Positions 1 through 8,472 are shown, numbered from the stretch's first letter. The stretch is 27,519 nucleotides of DNA from VBDM01 sp041496705 (GCA_041496705.1 JBGQFD010000049.1:1-27519), one strand, 5' to 3'. The notes: generated by a model from the sequence alone, not told the origin. Made by a program: numbers and translations.

Positions 1-816
1 CATCATCGCATAGATGATGAAAGCGCCTATCTGGGGAACGTAGTATTTCCCGGCCACATCGATGACTCCCAGGAGCAGCGCGGCATAGAGCGGACCCTTT
101 AGGCTGCTGGTCCCGCCTACTGCGACGACCAGCAGAAAGTACACGATGAACTTCAGCGGGAACACCGGATCGAGACCGAGAACCTGGACTCCGAGTGCGC
201 CGCCCAGCCCTGCCAGTCCGCAGCCGACTGCAAAAGTGACCTGGAACACCAGGCCGACGCGAATTCCAAGCCCCTCGGCGACGCGGGGCTTGTCGACGGA
301 TGCCCGGACCGAAGCTCCGAACCGCGTCCTCTCCAGGGCGAGCGTCAATACGATGGTAAGGGCGACCCCGACTGCGAGAAGGAATCCACGGTAGATGTTG
401 AGGTCGACCCCCAGCACGCTGACTTGGCCTGACAGAAATTTCGGAACCTGCAGCGGCTGCTGCAGCGGCCCGAAAAGGTACGTCGCAGCGGCGATCGACA
501 TGAAGGTCAGGCCGATGGTGGCGAGCACCTGATCGAGATGGCTGCGGCGGTAAAGGTGACGGTAGAGCACGCGCTCGCACACCAAACCCGCCAGCGCCGA
601 AACGACGAAAACCGCAGGCAGCACGACGAAGTAAGGCAGGCCCCAGTTCTGCAGTATCAGCACGCACACGTAGCCGCCCAGCATGCCGAAGGCCCCGTGG
701 GCCAGATTGATGAAGTTCATCAACCCCAGCGTCACCGAAAGGCCCACGCTGATGAGGAACAACAGCATGCCGTAGGCGAGCCCGTCGAACAGCACGCCCA
801 GCAAACTGGTGAGCAT
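1..816 (-). CDS. livH: Branched-chain amino acid-type ABC transporter permease, LivH family (3' end missing)
   Basis: Inner-membrane permease of a Liv/HAAT-type ABC importer. Reading the minus strand from the ATG at 816 gives 272 codons without a stop up to the window edge. The protein is a chain of hydrophobic helices. Near residues 185-230 it has the family's cytoplasmic coupling segment: a run starting ERTRFG, then a GLGIRVG turn, followed by a Gly/Ala-rich helix. LivH proteins are usually about 290 residues, so only a short C-terminal piece should be missing. It lies 50 bp downstream of two Liv-type binding proteins in the same orientation, at the end of a long catabolic operon. LivM, LivG and LivF would be expected just beyond the left edge. 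The family also carries aromatic acids, amides and urea, so the substrate here is more likely the acid degraded by the operon than an amino acid; that is inference. Confidence 0.93.
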   Translation of the reverse strand, partial: MLTSLLGVLFDGLAYGMLLFLISVGLSVTLGLMNFINLAHGAFGMLGGYVCVLILQNWGLPYFVVLPAVFVVSALAGLVCERVLYRHLYRRSHLDQVLATIGLTFMSIAAATYLFGPLQQPLQVPKFLSGQVSVLGVDLNIYRGFLLAVGVALTIVLTLALERTRFGASVRASVDKPRVAEGLGIRVGLVFQVTFAVGCGLAGLGGALGVQVLGLDPVFPLKFIVYFLLVVAVGGTSSLKGPLYAALLLGVIDVAGKYYVPQIGAFIIYAMM

Positions 817-866
817 CTATGCCCGGGGCCGAAGGTCCGCAGCAGGGAATGTCGCGTGCCGACAAC

Positions 867-2036
867 CTATCGGGTCGGATCCTTTACGTTCGGAAACTGG
901 TCGAACTCCACGTTGTAGAGCTTGCCGTCTTTCAGCCTCTCCACGCGGCGAACGTAGATCGTTTCGATCGGATCGCGCGTTGCGGGATCGATTACGACAG
1001 GCCCGCGGGGGCTGTCGATCTTCAGCCCTTTAAGTATCTCCATGGCTTTGTCGCCATCGATCTTGCCGTTCAGGCGCCTCGCCACCTCGTAGATCGCGGC
1101 CATGCCGTCCCACGCACCCACCGCCATGAAATTCGCCCGCTGGGATGTGCCCGACACTTCCGCGTAGGCTTTGAGGAAGGTCCGGTTCTGCGCGCTGTCG
1201 TGCGCGACCGAATAGTGCTGCGTGGTGACTACGCCCAGGGGCGCGTCGCCCATCGCCTCGATGACGCCGTCCTCGGTAACGTCGCCCGTGGCGATGAGCC
1301 TGATGCCGGCCTTGTCGAGCTCGCGCTCGGCGAAACCCTTCATGAAACCCACCGCCTGCTCGCCGGCGGGCAGGAAAACGAAAACCGCCTGGGGCCGCGC
1401 GTCCTTGATCCGCTGCAGGAACGGCGCGAACTCGGGGTTGCGCATGGGCGTGCGCACATCGCCGACAATCTGCCCGCCGGAAGCTGTAAACGTTTTCTTG
1501 AACTGCGTCTCCGCGTCGATTCCCGGACCGTAGTCGGCAACCAGGGTATATGCCCTGGTGATCCCGTTCCTGATCGCCCAGGTGGCGAGCGGCGCTGTGA
1601 CCTGCGGCAGCGTGAACGACACGCGGGCGATATAGGGCGAACGCGTGGTGATGATCGAGGTCGCCGCGTTCATGACGATCATGGGCTTCTTCGCCTCGGT
1701 CGCGAGCGACGCGACCGCGAGCGCGCTGGGGGTTAGTCCGAAGCCCGCCAGGAAGTCGACCTTGTCGTTGGTGACAAGCTCCTGCGCGACCCGCTTGGCA
1801 ACGTCCGGCACCCCGGTGGTGTCCTTCACGATCAACTGGACTTTGCGTCCGGCGACCGTGTCCCCGTGCACCTTAATGTAGGCACGCGCGCCGTTCATCA
1901 TCTGCATGCCGAAATCCGCAAATCCTCCGCTCATCTCCAGGACCATGCCGATCTTGATCGGCTCCTGGGCTGCGGCCGGAACGGCGGCCAGGCAGGCCGC
2001 CGACATTGCGAGAACTTCCACCCATCGTCTGCACAT
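867..2036 (-). CDS. Liv-type ABC transporter substrate-binding protein, copy 1
   Basis: Periplasmic type I binding protein (Peripla_BP_6/LivK family) of 389 residues. I place the start at 2036 rather than at the ATG at 2060, because a strong AGGAGG lies 7-8 bases before the inner ATG and the outer one has none. The outer start would also put the ribosome site inside the gene. This start gives a signal peptide with a hydrophobic core (LAMSAACLAAVPAAA) and likely cleavage after AAAQ. The mature protein opens with PIKIGMVLEMSG, the usual first strand of the family. It contains the hinge-region motif DYGPGIDAE and the late motif GAWDGMAAIYE. It is a close paralog of the gene just upstream at 2098-3267, and both are followed by livH, so they probably serve one transporter. 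In other bacteria such proteins bind benzoate, hydroxybenzoates or cinnamates; the ligand cannot be read from sequence. Confidence 0.92.
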   Translation of the reverse strand: MCRRWVEVLAMSAACLAAVPAAAQEPIKIGMVLEMSGGFADFGMQMMNGARAYIKVHGDTVAGRKVQLIVKDTTGVPDVAKRVAQELVTNDKVDFLAGFGLTPSALAVASLATEAKKPMIVMNAATSIITTRSPYIARVSFTLPQVTAPLATWAIRNGITRAYTLVADYGPGIDAETQFKKTFTASGGQIVGDVRTPMRNPEFAPFLQRIKDARPQAVFVFLPAGEQAVGFMKGFAERELDKAGIRLIATGDVTEDGVIEAMGDAPLGVVTTQHYSVAHDSAQNRTFLKAYAEVSGTSQRANFMAVGAWDGMAAIYEVARRLNGKIDGDKAMEILKGLKIDSPRGPVVIDPATRDPIETIYVRRVERLKDGKLYNVEFDQFPNVKDPTR

Positions 2037-2097
2037 GACAATCCTCCTCGTATTCTTCATAGGTTAAAGGGTGCGCCGTTTCCAGGGCGTACGACAG

Positions 2098-3267
2098 CTA
2101 CTTGCCGGGATCCTTGACGTTGTCGATCTGATCGAATTCCACGTTATACAGCTTGCCGTCCCTGAGTCTCTCGACACGGCGCACGTAGATGGTCTGAATG
2201 ACATCGCGTGTCGCCGGGTCGATCGAGATCGGCCCGCGCGGGCTGTCGATTCTCAATCCTTTGAGAACCTCCATCGCCCGATCGCCGTCGATCCTGCCGT
2301 TCAGGCGCCTCGCGACCTCGTAGATCGCCGCCATACCGTCCCAGGCGCCGACCGCCATGAAATTCGGCCGGCCCGGGCCTCCGATTTCGGCATAGGCCTT
2401 CAGGAACGCCCGGTTCTGCGGGCTCTCGTGCGCGACCGAGTATTGATGCGTCGTCACCACACCCAGGGGCGCGTCCCCCATGGTTTCGATCAGGCTGTCC
2501 TCGGTGACGTCGCCCGTGGCGATCAAGCGGATACCGGCTTTGTCGAACTCGCGCTCGGCGAAACCCTTCATGATCGCGACCGGCTGTGCACCTTGCGGCA
2601 GGAAGATGAATACCGCCTGGGGCCGCGCGTCCTTGATCCGCTGCAGGAAGGGCGCGAACTCCGGGTTGTTCGGGGGCGTGCGCACTTCGCCGACGATCTG
2701 CCCGCCGGCTGCCGTGAACGTCTTCTTAAACTGCGTCTCGGCGTCGATTCCGGGACCGTAGTCGGAAACGAGGGTGTAGACCTGTTTGATCCCGTTCTTG
2801 ATCGCCCAGGTGGCGAGCGGCGCAGTAACTTGCGGAAGCGTCATGGATACGCGGGCGATATAGGGCGAACGCGTGGTGATGATCGAGGTCGCCGCGTTCA
2901 TGACGATCATGGGTTTCTTCGCCTCGGTCGCGAGCGGTGCGACCGCCAGCGCGTTGGGCGTCAGCCCGAAACCCGCCAGGAAATCGACCTTGTCATTGGT
3001 GATCAACTCCTGCGCCTGCCTCTTAGCCACGTCCGGCGCCATTCCGGTCGTGTCCTTCACCACCAGCTCGACCTTGCGGCCGGCGACCCTATCGCCGTTG
3101 GCCTTCACGTAGGCTCGGGCGCCGTTCATGATCTGCCGGCCGATGTCGGCGAACGGACCGCTCATCTCCACCACCATTCCGACCTTGATCGGCTCCTGGG
3201 CCGCGGCCGCCGTAGCTACCAAGCAGGCGGCCCCCGCCACGAGCAGGTTGAAGGTGCGCTTCATCAT
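2098..3267 (-). CDS. Liv-type ABC transporter substrate-binding protein, copy 2
   Basis: Periplasmic binding protein of 389 residues, the same length as its downstream neighbour. The start is ATG at 3267 (a second ATG follows directly), with AAGGAGAT about eight bases upstream. The signal peptide has MMKR, a hydrophobic core LLVAGAACLVATAAA and cleavage after AAAQ. Nearly the whole length aligns without gaps to copy 1; most differences are single substitutions, plus one extra residue in TTGMAPDVAKR against TTGVPDVAKR. At DNA level the two genes share a 65-bp identical block (2849-2913 and 1621-1685). Differences cluster in segments such as PPNNPEF/PMRNPEF and LPQGAQPVAIM/LPAGEQAVGFM, which could affect ligand choice or domain contact. 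It sits 36 bp downstream of the acyl-CoA dehydrogenase gene and belongs to the same operon. Substrate is unknown, probably an aromatic or alicyclic carboxylate. Confidence 0.92.
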   Translation of the reverse strand: MMKRTFNLLVAGAACLVATAAAAQEPIKVGMVVEMSGPFADIGRQIMNGARAYVKANGDRVAGRKVELVVKDTTGMAPDVAKRQAQELITNDKVDFLAGFGLTPNALAVAPLATEAKKPMIVMNAATSIITTRSPYIARVSMTLPQVTAPLATWAIKNGIKQVYTLVSDYGPGIDAETQFKKTFTAAGGQIVGEVRTPPNNPEFAPFLQRIKDARPQAVFIFLPQGAQPVAIMKGFAEREFDKAGIRLIATGDVTEDSLIETMGDAPLGVVTTHQYSVAHESPQNRAFLKAYAEIGGPGRPNFMAVGAWDGMAAIYEVARRLNGRIDGDRAMEVLKGLRIDSPRGPISIDPATRDVIQTIYVRRVERLRDGKLYNVEFDQIDNVKDPGK

Positions 3268-3303
3268 GGCTGATCTCCTTATGAGGTTTCCAGTGCAGGA
3301 TTC

Positions 3304-4488
3304 CTACTTCGCCGCCGCTTCCAGGGCCTTGGAGCCGATGATCAGCTTCAGCACTTCGCTCGCGCCTTCGTAGATGCGCAGCGCGCGGATCTCCCGGTAG
3401 AGGCGTTCGACCGTCACTCCGCGCACCACCCCGAGCCCGCCGAACAGTTGCACCGCCGCGTCTATCACCTGCTGCGCCGCTTCGGTAGCGAACAGTTTCG
3501 CCATCGAGGCCTCGCGCGTGACGCGCCCGCCGACGACATCCTTGATCCACGCAGCGCGATAGATCAACAAAGCCGAGGCGTCGATCGACATGGCCATCTC
3601 GCCCACCTTGCTCTGGGTGAGCTGGAAATCGGCGAGGACTCGACCGAACATGCGCCGCTCGCGCGCGCGCCGGGTCGCTTCCTCGAAGGCGCGCCGTGCG
3701 AATCCCAGCGCCGCCGCGCCGACGGTCGAGCGGAAAACGTCGAGCGTCGCCATGGCGATCTTGAACCCCTCGCCCGCCTGCCCGAGCAGCCGGTGTGCGG
3801 GGACGCGGCAATCGCTGAAGCGCAGCGTCCCCAGGGGGTGCGGCGCAATGATCTCGATTCTTCCGGAGGTATCCAGCCCGGGCGTGTCGGCGTCGACGAT
3901 AAAGGCCGACAATCCTTTCGCGCCGGGCGCCTCGCCGCTGCGGGCGAACACCACGTAGTAGTCCGCCAGCCCGGCGTTGGAGATCCAGGTCTTCATTCCG
4001 TCGAGACGCCAGCCGTCGCCGTCGCGCACCGCCGTCGTCGCGACTGCGGCGACATCCGATCCGGCCTCGGGTTCCGACAGCGCAAACGCCGCCACCGCCG
4101 TGCCCTCCGCGACGCGCGGCAGGTACGCGCGCTTCTGCTCGTCGCTGCCATAGAGCGAAATCGGGACGCTTCCCAGGCCTTGCATCGCCAGGGCGAAGTC
4201 GGCGAGTCCCGAGACCCTGCCGAGAATCTCCCGCGCGAGGCACAGGCTGCGCACGTCGACCTGCTCGCGCAGTCCGCCGTAGGCTGCGGGCACGCACGCA
4301 CGCAGCCATCCCGCTTTGCCCAGTTCGGCAACCAGGCGGGCGACGCAGGCATAGACGGCGTCCGAACTGCTCTCGGCGCCGGCAAGCAGCGGTGGCACGG
4401 CGTGCGCCGCCCAGCGCTCCAGCCGCGCCGCGAAGTTGCGGTGGCCGTCGTCGAAAAACGGCCAGGTGAGGAATCCGGAATCGGGCAT
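3304..4488 (-). CDS. Acyl-CoA dehydrogenase family protein
   Basis: FAD-dependent alpha,beta-dehydrogenation of an acyl-CoA thioester in the cytoplasm, passing electrons to ETF. The protein has 394 residues, the usual family size. It shows the FAD-contact motif AFALSEPEAGSD and the following TWISNAG strand in the middle, and a C-terminal helical domain ending in ALRIYEGASEV. The Glu in YEG is at the position of the catalytic base of medium-chain acyl-CoA dehydrogenase. The start ATG at 4488 overlaps the stop of the preceding crotonase gene as TAATG, which implies translational coupling; an in-frame extension further upstream would only overlap that gene. Next to a BadH-like dehydrogenase and crotonases, a role comparable to AliB/BadJ (dehydrogenation of an alicyclic acyl-CoA) is plausible but not proven. 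Confidence 0.93.
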   Translation of the reverse strand: MPDSGFLTWPFFDDGHRNFAARLERWAAHAVPPLLAGAESSSDAVYACVARLVAELGKAGWLRACVPAAYGGLREQVDVRSLCLAREILGRVSGLADFALAMQGLGSVPISLYGSDEQKRAYLPRVAEGTAVAAFALSEPEAGSDVAAVATTAVRDGDGWRLDGMKTWISNAGLADYYVVFARSGEAPGAKGLSAFIVDADTPGLDTSGRIEIIAPHPLGTLRFSDCRVPAHRLLGQAGEGFKIAMATLDVFRSTVGAAALGFARRAFEEATRRARERRMFGRVLADFQLTQSKVGEMAMSIDASALLIYRAAWIKDVVGGRVTREASMAKLFATEAAQQVIDAAVQLFGGLGVVRGVTVERLYREIRALRIYEGASEVLKLIIGSKALEAAAK

Positions 4489-5306
4489 TAGTTGCCCTCG
4501 AACACCGGCTTCTGCTTCGCGGCGAATGCGTGGTAGGCGCGCTCGAAGTCCCGGGTCTTCATGCAGATCGCCTGCGCCTGGGCCTCGGCTTCGATGCATT
4601 CGTCCAGACCATGGCTCCATTCCTGGACCAGCATGGTCTTGGTCATCGCGTGTCCGAAGGTGGGACCGTCGGCAAGACTGGCAGCCATGGCGGTCGCCTC
4701 CTCGAGCACGCGCTCGGGTTCCGCGAGGCGGTTGTAGAAACCGAAGCGCTCTGCCTCCTCGCCGCCGATGACCCTGCCGGTGAAGAGGAGGTCCGCGGCA
4801 CGCGAGAGGCCGATGAGCCGCGGCAGCAAGGTGCACGCGCCCATGTCCGCGCCGGCCAGGCCCACGCGCACGAACAGGAACGCGAGCTTGCTGCGGGCGG
4901 TGCCGAAACGCATGTCGGACCCGCAGGCGATCATCGCGCCTGCTCCGGTACAAACCCCGTCGATCGCCGAAACGATAGGCTGCGGGCAACTGCGCATCGC
5001 CTTGACCATGTCGCCGGTCATGCGCGTGAATTGCATGAGCTCGGTCATGTCCATCTTCACCAGTTTGCCGATGATGTCGTGCACGTCGCCGCCCGAGCAG
5101 AAATTTCCGCCCGCGCCGGTCATGACCACGGCCTTGACGTCGCTCGCGTAGCTCATTTCGCGGAACAGGTCGCGCAGCTCGGCGTAGGACTCGAACGTGA
5201 GCGGGTTCTTGCGCTCGGGCCGGTTCAGCGTGATCGTCGCGACTTTGCCGGATACGCTGTAGGCGAAGTGCGAAGCCTTGTAGTCAGCCAATTTTACTTT
5301 TTTCAT
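4488..5306 (-). CDS. Enoyl-CoA hydratase/isomerase (crotonase) family protein lacking both usual glutamates
   Basis: Cytoplasmic crotonase-fold protein of 272 residues that should bind an acyl-CoA. The N-terminal strand KVATITLNRPERKNPL and the oxyanion-hole segment GNFCSGGDV (residues 67-75) are normal. Aligned with the second crotonase of this operon, the two hydratase glutamates (113 and 133 there) fall on Met125 (in GAGAMIACGSD) and Phe145 (in KLAFLFVRVGL). An Asp at 154 in GLAGADMGA lies near where dienoyl-CoA isomerases carry a catalytic Asp. Simple syn-hydration is therefore unlikely; isomerisation, hydrolysis or ring-opening chemistry should be considered. The start at 5306 has AAGGAGC upstream. 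The gene is 12 bp downstream of the SDR gene and its stop overlaps the acyl-CoA dehydrogenase start. I recall similar GLAGADMG proteins in CoA-dependent aromatic clusters, but that is memory, not a search. Confidence 0.88.
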   Translation of the reverse strand: MKKVKLADYKASHFAYSVSGKVATITLNRPERKNPLTFESYAELRDLFREMSYASDVKAVVMTGAGGNFCSGGDVHDIIGKLVKMDMTELMQFTRMTGDMVKAMRSCPQPIVSAIDGVCTGAGAMIACGSDMRFGTARSKLAFLFVRVGLAGADMGACTLLPRLIGLSRAADLLFTGRVIGGEEAERFGFYNRLAEPERVLEEATAMAASLADGPTFGHAMTKTMLVQEWSHGLDECIEAEAQAQAICMKTRDFERAYHAFAAKQKPVFEGN

Positions 5307-5318
5307 GGTTTTGCTCCT

Positions 5319-6065
5319 TCAGCCGACCATCGTCAAGCCGCCGCTGACGCTCAGTACCTGCCCGGTGATGTAGCCCGCCTTCGGGCCGGCGAAAAACGCG
5401 ATTGCTTCCGCCACCTCCGCCGGCTGGCCAAAGCGGCGCATAGGGATGGCCTTGATGAAGGCCTCCCGGTATTTCTCCGGGACCGCCGCGAGGAGCGGCG
5501 TGTCGGTGGGCCCCGGGCAGACGACGTTCACGGTGACGTTGTAGCGCGCGCCTTCGCGCGCGAGGCCCTTGGTGAATCCGATGAGGCCCGCCTTGGCGCC
5601 CGAATACACGGTTTCGCCGAGACTGCCGACTCGGCCCGCGTCGCTCGACACGCTCACGACGCGCCCGTACTTGCGCTCGAACATCTGCGGCAGCAGCGCC
5701 TTGGTGAGCCGCATCGGCCCGATGAAATTCAGGTTGATGACCTTTTCCCAGAAGGCGTCGTCCGAGTCGACGAAGGGCACGGTCTTGCCCCAGCCGGCAC
5801 CGTTGACCAGGATGTCCACCCGCCCGAAGCGCTTCAGCACCGCTGCCGCGAATTTCGCGATCGAGTCGCGGTCGGTAAGGTCGAGCGGGAAGTATTCGGC
5901 CTGCCGTCCCTTGGCGCGGATGCCGGCGGCCACGGCTTCACCCTTGTCGGCGGCGATGTCGCCGATGCACACCGTCGCTCCCTCTTCGGCCAGTGCCTCG
6001 GCGGTAGCCTGGCCGATGCCCGAGGCGCTGCCGGTGACGACGGCAATTCTGTCGCTGAACTTCAT
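5319..6065 (-). CDS. Short-chain dehydrogenase/reductase, BadH-like (2-hydroxycyclohexanecarboxyl-CoA dehydrogenase type)
   Basis: Classical SDR of 248 residues with a Rossmann fold, expected to oxidise a beta-hydroxyacyl-CoA with NAD(P)+. Visible are the cofactor motif TGSASGIG (11-18), VNGAG (88-91 region, a variant of NNAG), the catalytic Ser140/141 in VSVSSDAG, and Tyr154 with Lys158 in YSGAK. The C-terminal half reads VNVVCPGPTDTPLL and ends ITGQVLSVSGGLTMVG, which closely resembles what I remember of Rhodopseudomonas BadH, the dehydrogenase of cyclohexanecarboxylate degradation. The start ATG at 6065 forms an ATGA overlap with the stop of the upstream crotonase gene and has AAGGAGA in front. 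Position between two crotonases and an acyl-CoA dehydrogenase supports a beta-oxidation-like role on a cyclic acyl-CoA. A general 3-oxoacyl-ACP reductase is the less likely alternative. Confidence 0.92.
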   Translation of the reverse strand: MKFSDRIAVVTGSASGIGQATAEALAEEGATVCIGDIAADKGEAVAAGIRAKGRQAEYFPLDLTDRDSIAKFAAAVLKRFGRVDILVNGAGWGKTVPFVDSDDAFWEKVINLNFIGPMRLTKALLPQMFERKYGRVVSVSSDAGRVGSLGETVYSGAKAGLIGFTKGLAREGARYNVTVNVVCPGPTDTPLLAAVPEKYREAFIKAIPMRRFGQPAEVAEAIAFFAGPKAGYITGQVLSVSGGLTMVG

Positions 6066-6847
6066 GATGTCTCCTTGGATTGAATCTCTGGGCTGCTGCG
6101 ATTCAGGAATTCCGCGACCCGGCGGCGGGTTTCGGGATGATGGTACAGCCGCCGGCTCGCGGCGAGCTCCTCGGCGAATCCATCCCGAGTCGGATCGCCG
6201 TGCGCAGCGATGCAGTGCTTGGCCGCGGCGAGGGCCGCCTTCGGCAAGACGGAAATCTTCGCCGCCAAATCCCGGGTCCAGTCGGCGAGCCGCTCTCGCG
6301 GCTGCGCCCATTGGACGAGTCCCAGCCGTTGGCCTTCCGCTCCGTCGATGACCTCGGCGCCGAGAATCAGACGCTTGGCAACGCCGTGCCCGCACAGACG
6401 CGTCAATCTCTGCGTTCCGCCGGCGCCGGGCAGGAGGCCTAGCCCAACCTCGGGCAGACCGAGCCTGGCCCCGGCTGCCGCGACGCGAATGTCGCAGGCG
6501 AGCGCCAGTTCGATTCCGCCCCCCAGGGCCGCGCCGCCGATCTCGGCGAGAGCGACCATGGGCAAGGCTTCGATGCGCTCGAAGAGCCACTGCATGCGGG
6601 ACACAAGCTTGAGCATGGTGTCCGGTCCGTCGGCGGTGGCGAAGCATGACCGCATCAAGGCGAGGTCGGCGCCGGCGCAAAAAACCTCTTGATCGCTGCG
6701 GATATGCAGCACCGTTATATCGTCCGCGTCGGCGATCTCATCGAGCACTGCGTCGAACCGCGCGACCAGCGTCTCGTCGAGCGCGTTCACCGGCGGACGC
6801 GAAAGCGTGGCGACGGCGACGTGGCCGATGCGTTCGAGCCTGAGCAT
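6062..6847 (-). CDS. Enoyl-CoA hydratase/isomerase (canonical crotonase)
   Basis: Cytoplasmic crotonase of 261 residues, likely to hydrate a 2-enoyl-CoA to the 3-hydroxyacyl-CoA used by the neighbouring SDR. It starts MLRLERIGHVAVATL. The oxyanion segment EVFCAGADL is at about 54-62 and GGAALGGGIEL around 104-114. The two catalytic glutamates are present at 113 (GGIELALACD) and 133 (LGLPEVGLG), followed by LLPGAGGTQRL. I choose the ATG at 6847, which follows the UbiD stop as TGAAATG and fits the usual N-terminus. An in-frame ATG at 6901 would add 18 residues overlapping the UbiD gene with a poorly spaced ribosome site. The stop overlaps the SDR start by four bases. It is the BadK-like candidate in this operon. 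Confidence 0.9.
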   Translation of the reverse strand: MLRLERIGHVAVATLSRPPVNALDETLVARFDAVLDEIADADDITVLHIRSDQEVFCAGADLALMRSCFATADGPDTMLKLVSRMQWLFERIEALPMVALAEIGGAALGGGIELALACDIRVAAAGARLGLPEVGLGLLPGAGGTQRLTRLCGHGVAKRLILGAEVIDGAEGQRLGLVQWAQPRERLADWTRDLAAKISVLPKAALAAAKHCIAAHGDPTRDGFAEELAASRRLYHHPETRRRVAEFLNRSSPEIQSKETS

Positions 6848-6848
6848 T

Positions 6849-8462
6849 TCAGCGCCCGGGTTCAAAGGCACCGGTTTCGTGATAGACGACTGCACGGTCA
6901 TCCTCGAAAGCCCTGACCTGTGGAACCTGCCCAGGCAGGCCCAGCTCCTTCCAGCGGGCGGCGACTCGGTCGTAGGTCTCCCTGCGCAGCGTGGTTCGCT
7001 TGGAGAACACCGGCAGGTGGCGGTGCTCCTTGCAGGCGTTGATCAGCGCCTTCGAGCCGTAGGGCCGCTCATCCGGTGGGTTCTGCGTCGGATCGAGCCA
7101 GGTGCTCCAGGTGTTGCGCAGAATATCGATGTCGTCGACCGGATTGCAGCGGCTCGCCATCGCCCAGATGACCTCGTTCATGTCGGTCGGGTCGACGTCC
7201 TCGTCGACGGCGATGATCCATTTCGTGTAGTAGGCGCCGCCCGGAACCTGGGCCGCCAGCGACAGCACCTGCGCGGCGTGACCGGCGTAGCGCTGCTCCA
7301 GGCTGACCACCGTCATGCCGAAGCCACCGGCGGCCGCCGGATGCGAGTAGATTCCGCGGATTCCCGGGATGCCCAGCTTGTCGAGGTCGTCCCAGATCTT
7401 GGCGGAGCGGACGATCGAGAAGAACCCGCTCTGCTCGCACGACGGGTAGTCGGCCATCAGGGCGTTCGTGAGGATGGGATTGGAGCGGTGGTGCACGGCG
7501 GTCACTTCGACCAGCGGAGCACCGGCTTCGGGCCTGCCGTAGTAGCCCGGAAACTCGCCGAACGGGCCTTCGGCTTTGACCGAATTCGGCCGGATGATTC
7601 CCTCGATCACGAGTTCCGCGTTCGCCGGCAGGAGCAGATCGGTCGTCGTGCCGCGCACCACCGGTATCGCCTCGCCCTTGATGCCGCCGGCGAACTCGTA
7701 CTCGGAAACGTTCTTCGGGAAAGTCTGCGAGCCCACCAGCATGAACAGGGGATCGATCCCCCAGGCGGCCGCGACCTGGATCGATTCGCCCTTCTGCCAG
7801 GCGCGCGTGATGTGCAGGCGGGCATCCTTGCCCGGGGAGAGATAGAGGCCGACCTCGGACTTGCCCTGCAGCATCATCCGGTAAGTGCCGATGTTCAGGT
7901 AGCCGCTGTCCGGGTCGCGGGTGATCACCGCATCGGCGGTCCCCGCGTAACGCCCGCCGTCCAGGGGCCAGTGGCGCGGAATCGGCAGCAGGTCGAGGTC
8001 GATCGCCTTTCCCATCAGAGTGTGTTCGTAGACAGGCGCCCGGTCGCGAGAAACCTCCCGCGGAGGAATGCGCCGCTTCAACTTGTCCTTGACGCGGCGG
8101 ATCAGCTCGACCGCCGGAGTGTCCGGCGGCTCTTCGAGCGTGAGCGCGATGCGCTTCAAGCTCGGGCCGAGGATGTTCCAGAGCAGCCGCGCGCCGATCG
8201 GACTTTTCTCGAAGCCGCTCGCGCGCTCGAAAAGAACGGCGGGAGACGGCTGCTGTTTCGCGACGAGATAGCTCACAGCGCTCATTTCCTCGTCGCGGCT
8301 CACCGCTTGCCCGATGCGGACCAGTTCGCCCAGGTTCTCGACGCGCGCGAGCCACTCGCGCAGATCCTGGATCGGCGGGCGCTGCGCACCCTGCGGCGAT
8401 TGCGGCTCCGCCGGAGTGGATGCCGGATTGGCGGGCTGCGTGTCGACCAATATGTGTCCCAT
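6849..8462 (-). CDS. UbiD family (de)carboxylase
   Basis: Prenylated-FMN-dependent, usually reversible, decarboxylase of aromatic or alpha,beta-unsaturated acids; it would need prFMN made by a UbiX, which is not in this window. The 537-residue protein shows family hallmarks. These include RHWPLDGGRYAGTADAVITRD (162-182), the Arg in IGTYRMML (Arg195), the acidic pair in NAELVIEG (283 and 287), EGPFGEFPGYYG (298-309) and DEDVDPTDMNEV near the C-terminal third. About 30 Pro/Ala/Gln-rich residues precede the fold. I start at ATG 8462; a TTG at 8480 would give six more residues and has no ribosome site. It begins 10 bp after the stop of the CoA ligase gene and is followed by a crotonase with a 1-bp gap. 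UbiD in an operon with a benzoate-CoA-ligase-like enzyme suggests removal of a carboxyl group from a dicarboxylic or hydroxy aromatic acid, or from its CoA ester as in phthaloyl-CoA decarboxylase. The substrate is unknown. Confidence 0.93.
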   Translation of the reverse strand: MGHILVDTQPANPASTPAEPQSPQGAQRPPIQDLREWLARVENLGELVRIGQAVSRDEEMSAVSYLVAKQQPSPAVLFERASGFEKSPIGARLLWNILGPSLKRIALTLEEPPDTPAVELIRRVKDKLKRRIPPREVSRDRAPVYEHTLMGKAIDLDLLPIPRHWPLDGGRYAGTADAVITRDPDSGYLNIGTYRMMLQGKSEVGLYLSPGKDARLHITRAWQKGESIQVAAAWGIDPLFMLVGSQTFPKNVSEYEFAGGIKGEAIPVVRGTTTDLLLPANAELVIEGIIRPNSVKAEGPFGEFPGYYGRPEAGAPLVEVTAVHHRSNPILTNALMADYPSCEQSGFFSIVRSAKIWDDLDKLGIPGIRGIYSHPAAAGGFGMTVVSLEQRYAGHAAQVLSLAAQVPGGAYYTKWIIAVDEDVDPTDMNEVIWAMASRCNPVDDIDILRNTWSTWLDPTQNPPDERPYGSKALINACKEHRHLPVFSKRTTLRRETYDRVAARWKELGLPGQVPQVRAFEDDRAVVYHETGAFEPGR

Positions 8463-8472
8463 TGGAATCTCG

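Noticed and set aside
2037..2060. Upstream ATG at 2060 for the first binding protein
   Set aside because: The AGGAGG ribosome site lies between this ATG and the one at 2036, and the inner start gives the better signal peptide.
3089..4309. Minus-strand frame of 406 codons overlapping the acyl-CoA dehydrogenase and a binding protein
   Set aside because: Arg/Gly-rich shadow in another frame of two genes with clear family motifs.
4530..6083. Plus-strand frame of 517 codons opposite the crotonase and SDR genes
   Set aside because: Antisense shadow rich in His, Arg and Asp, with no recognisable domain or ribosome site.
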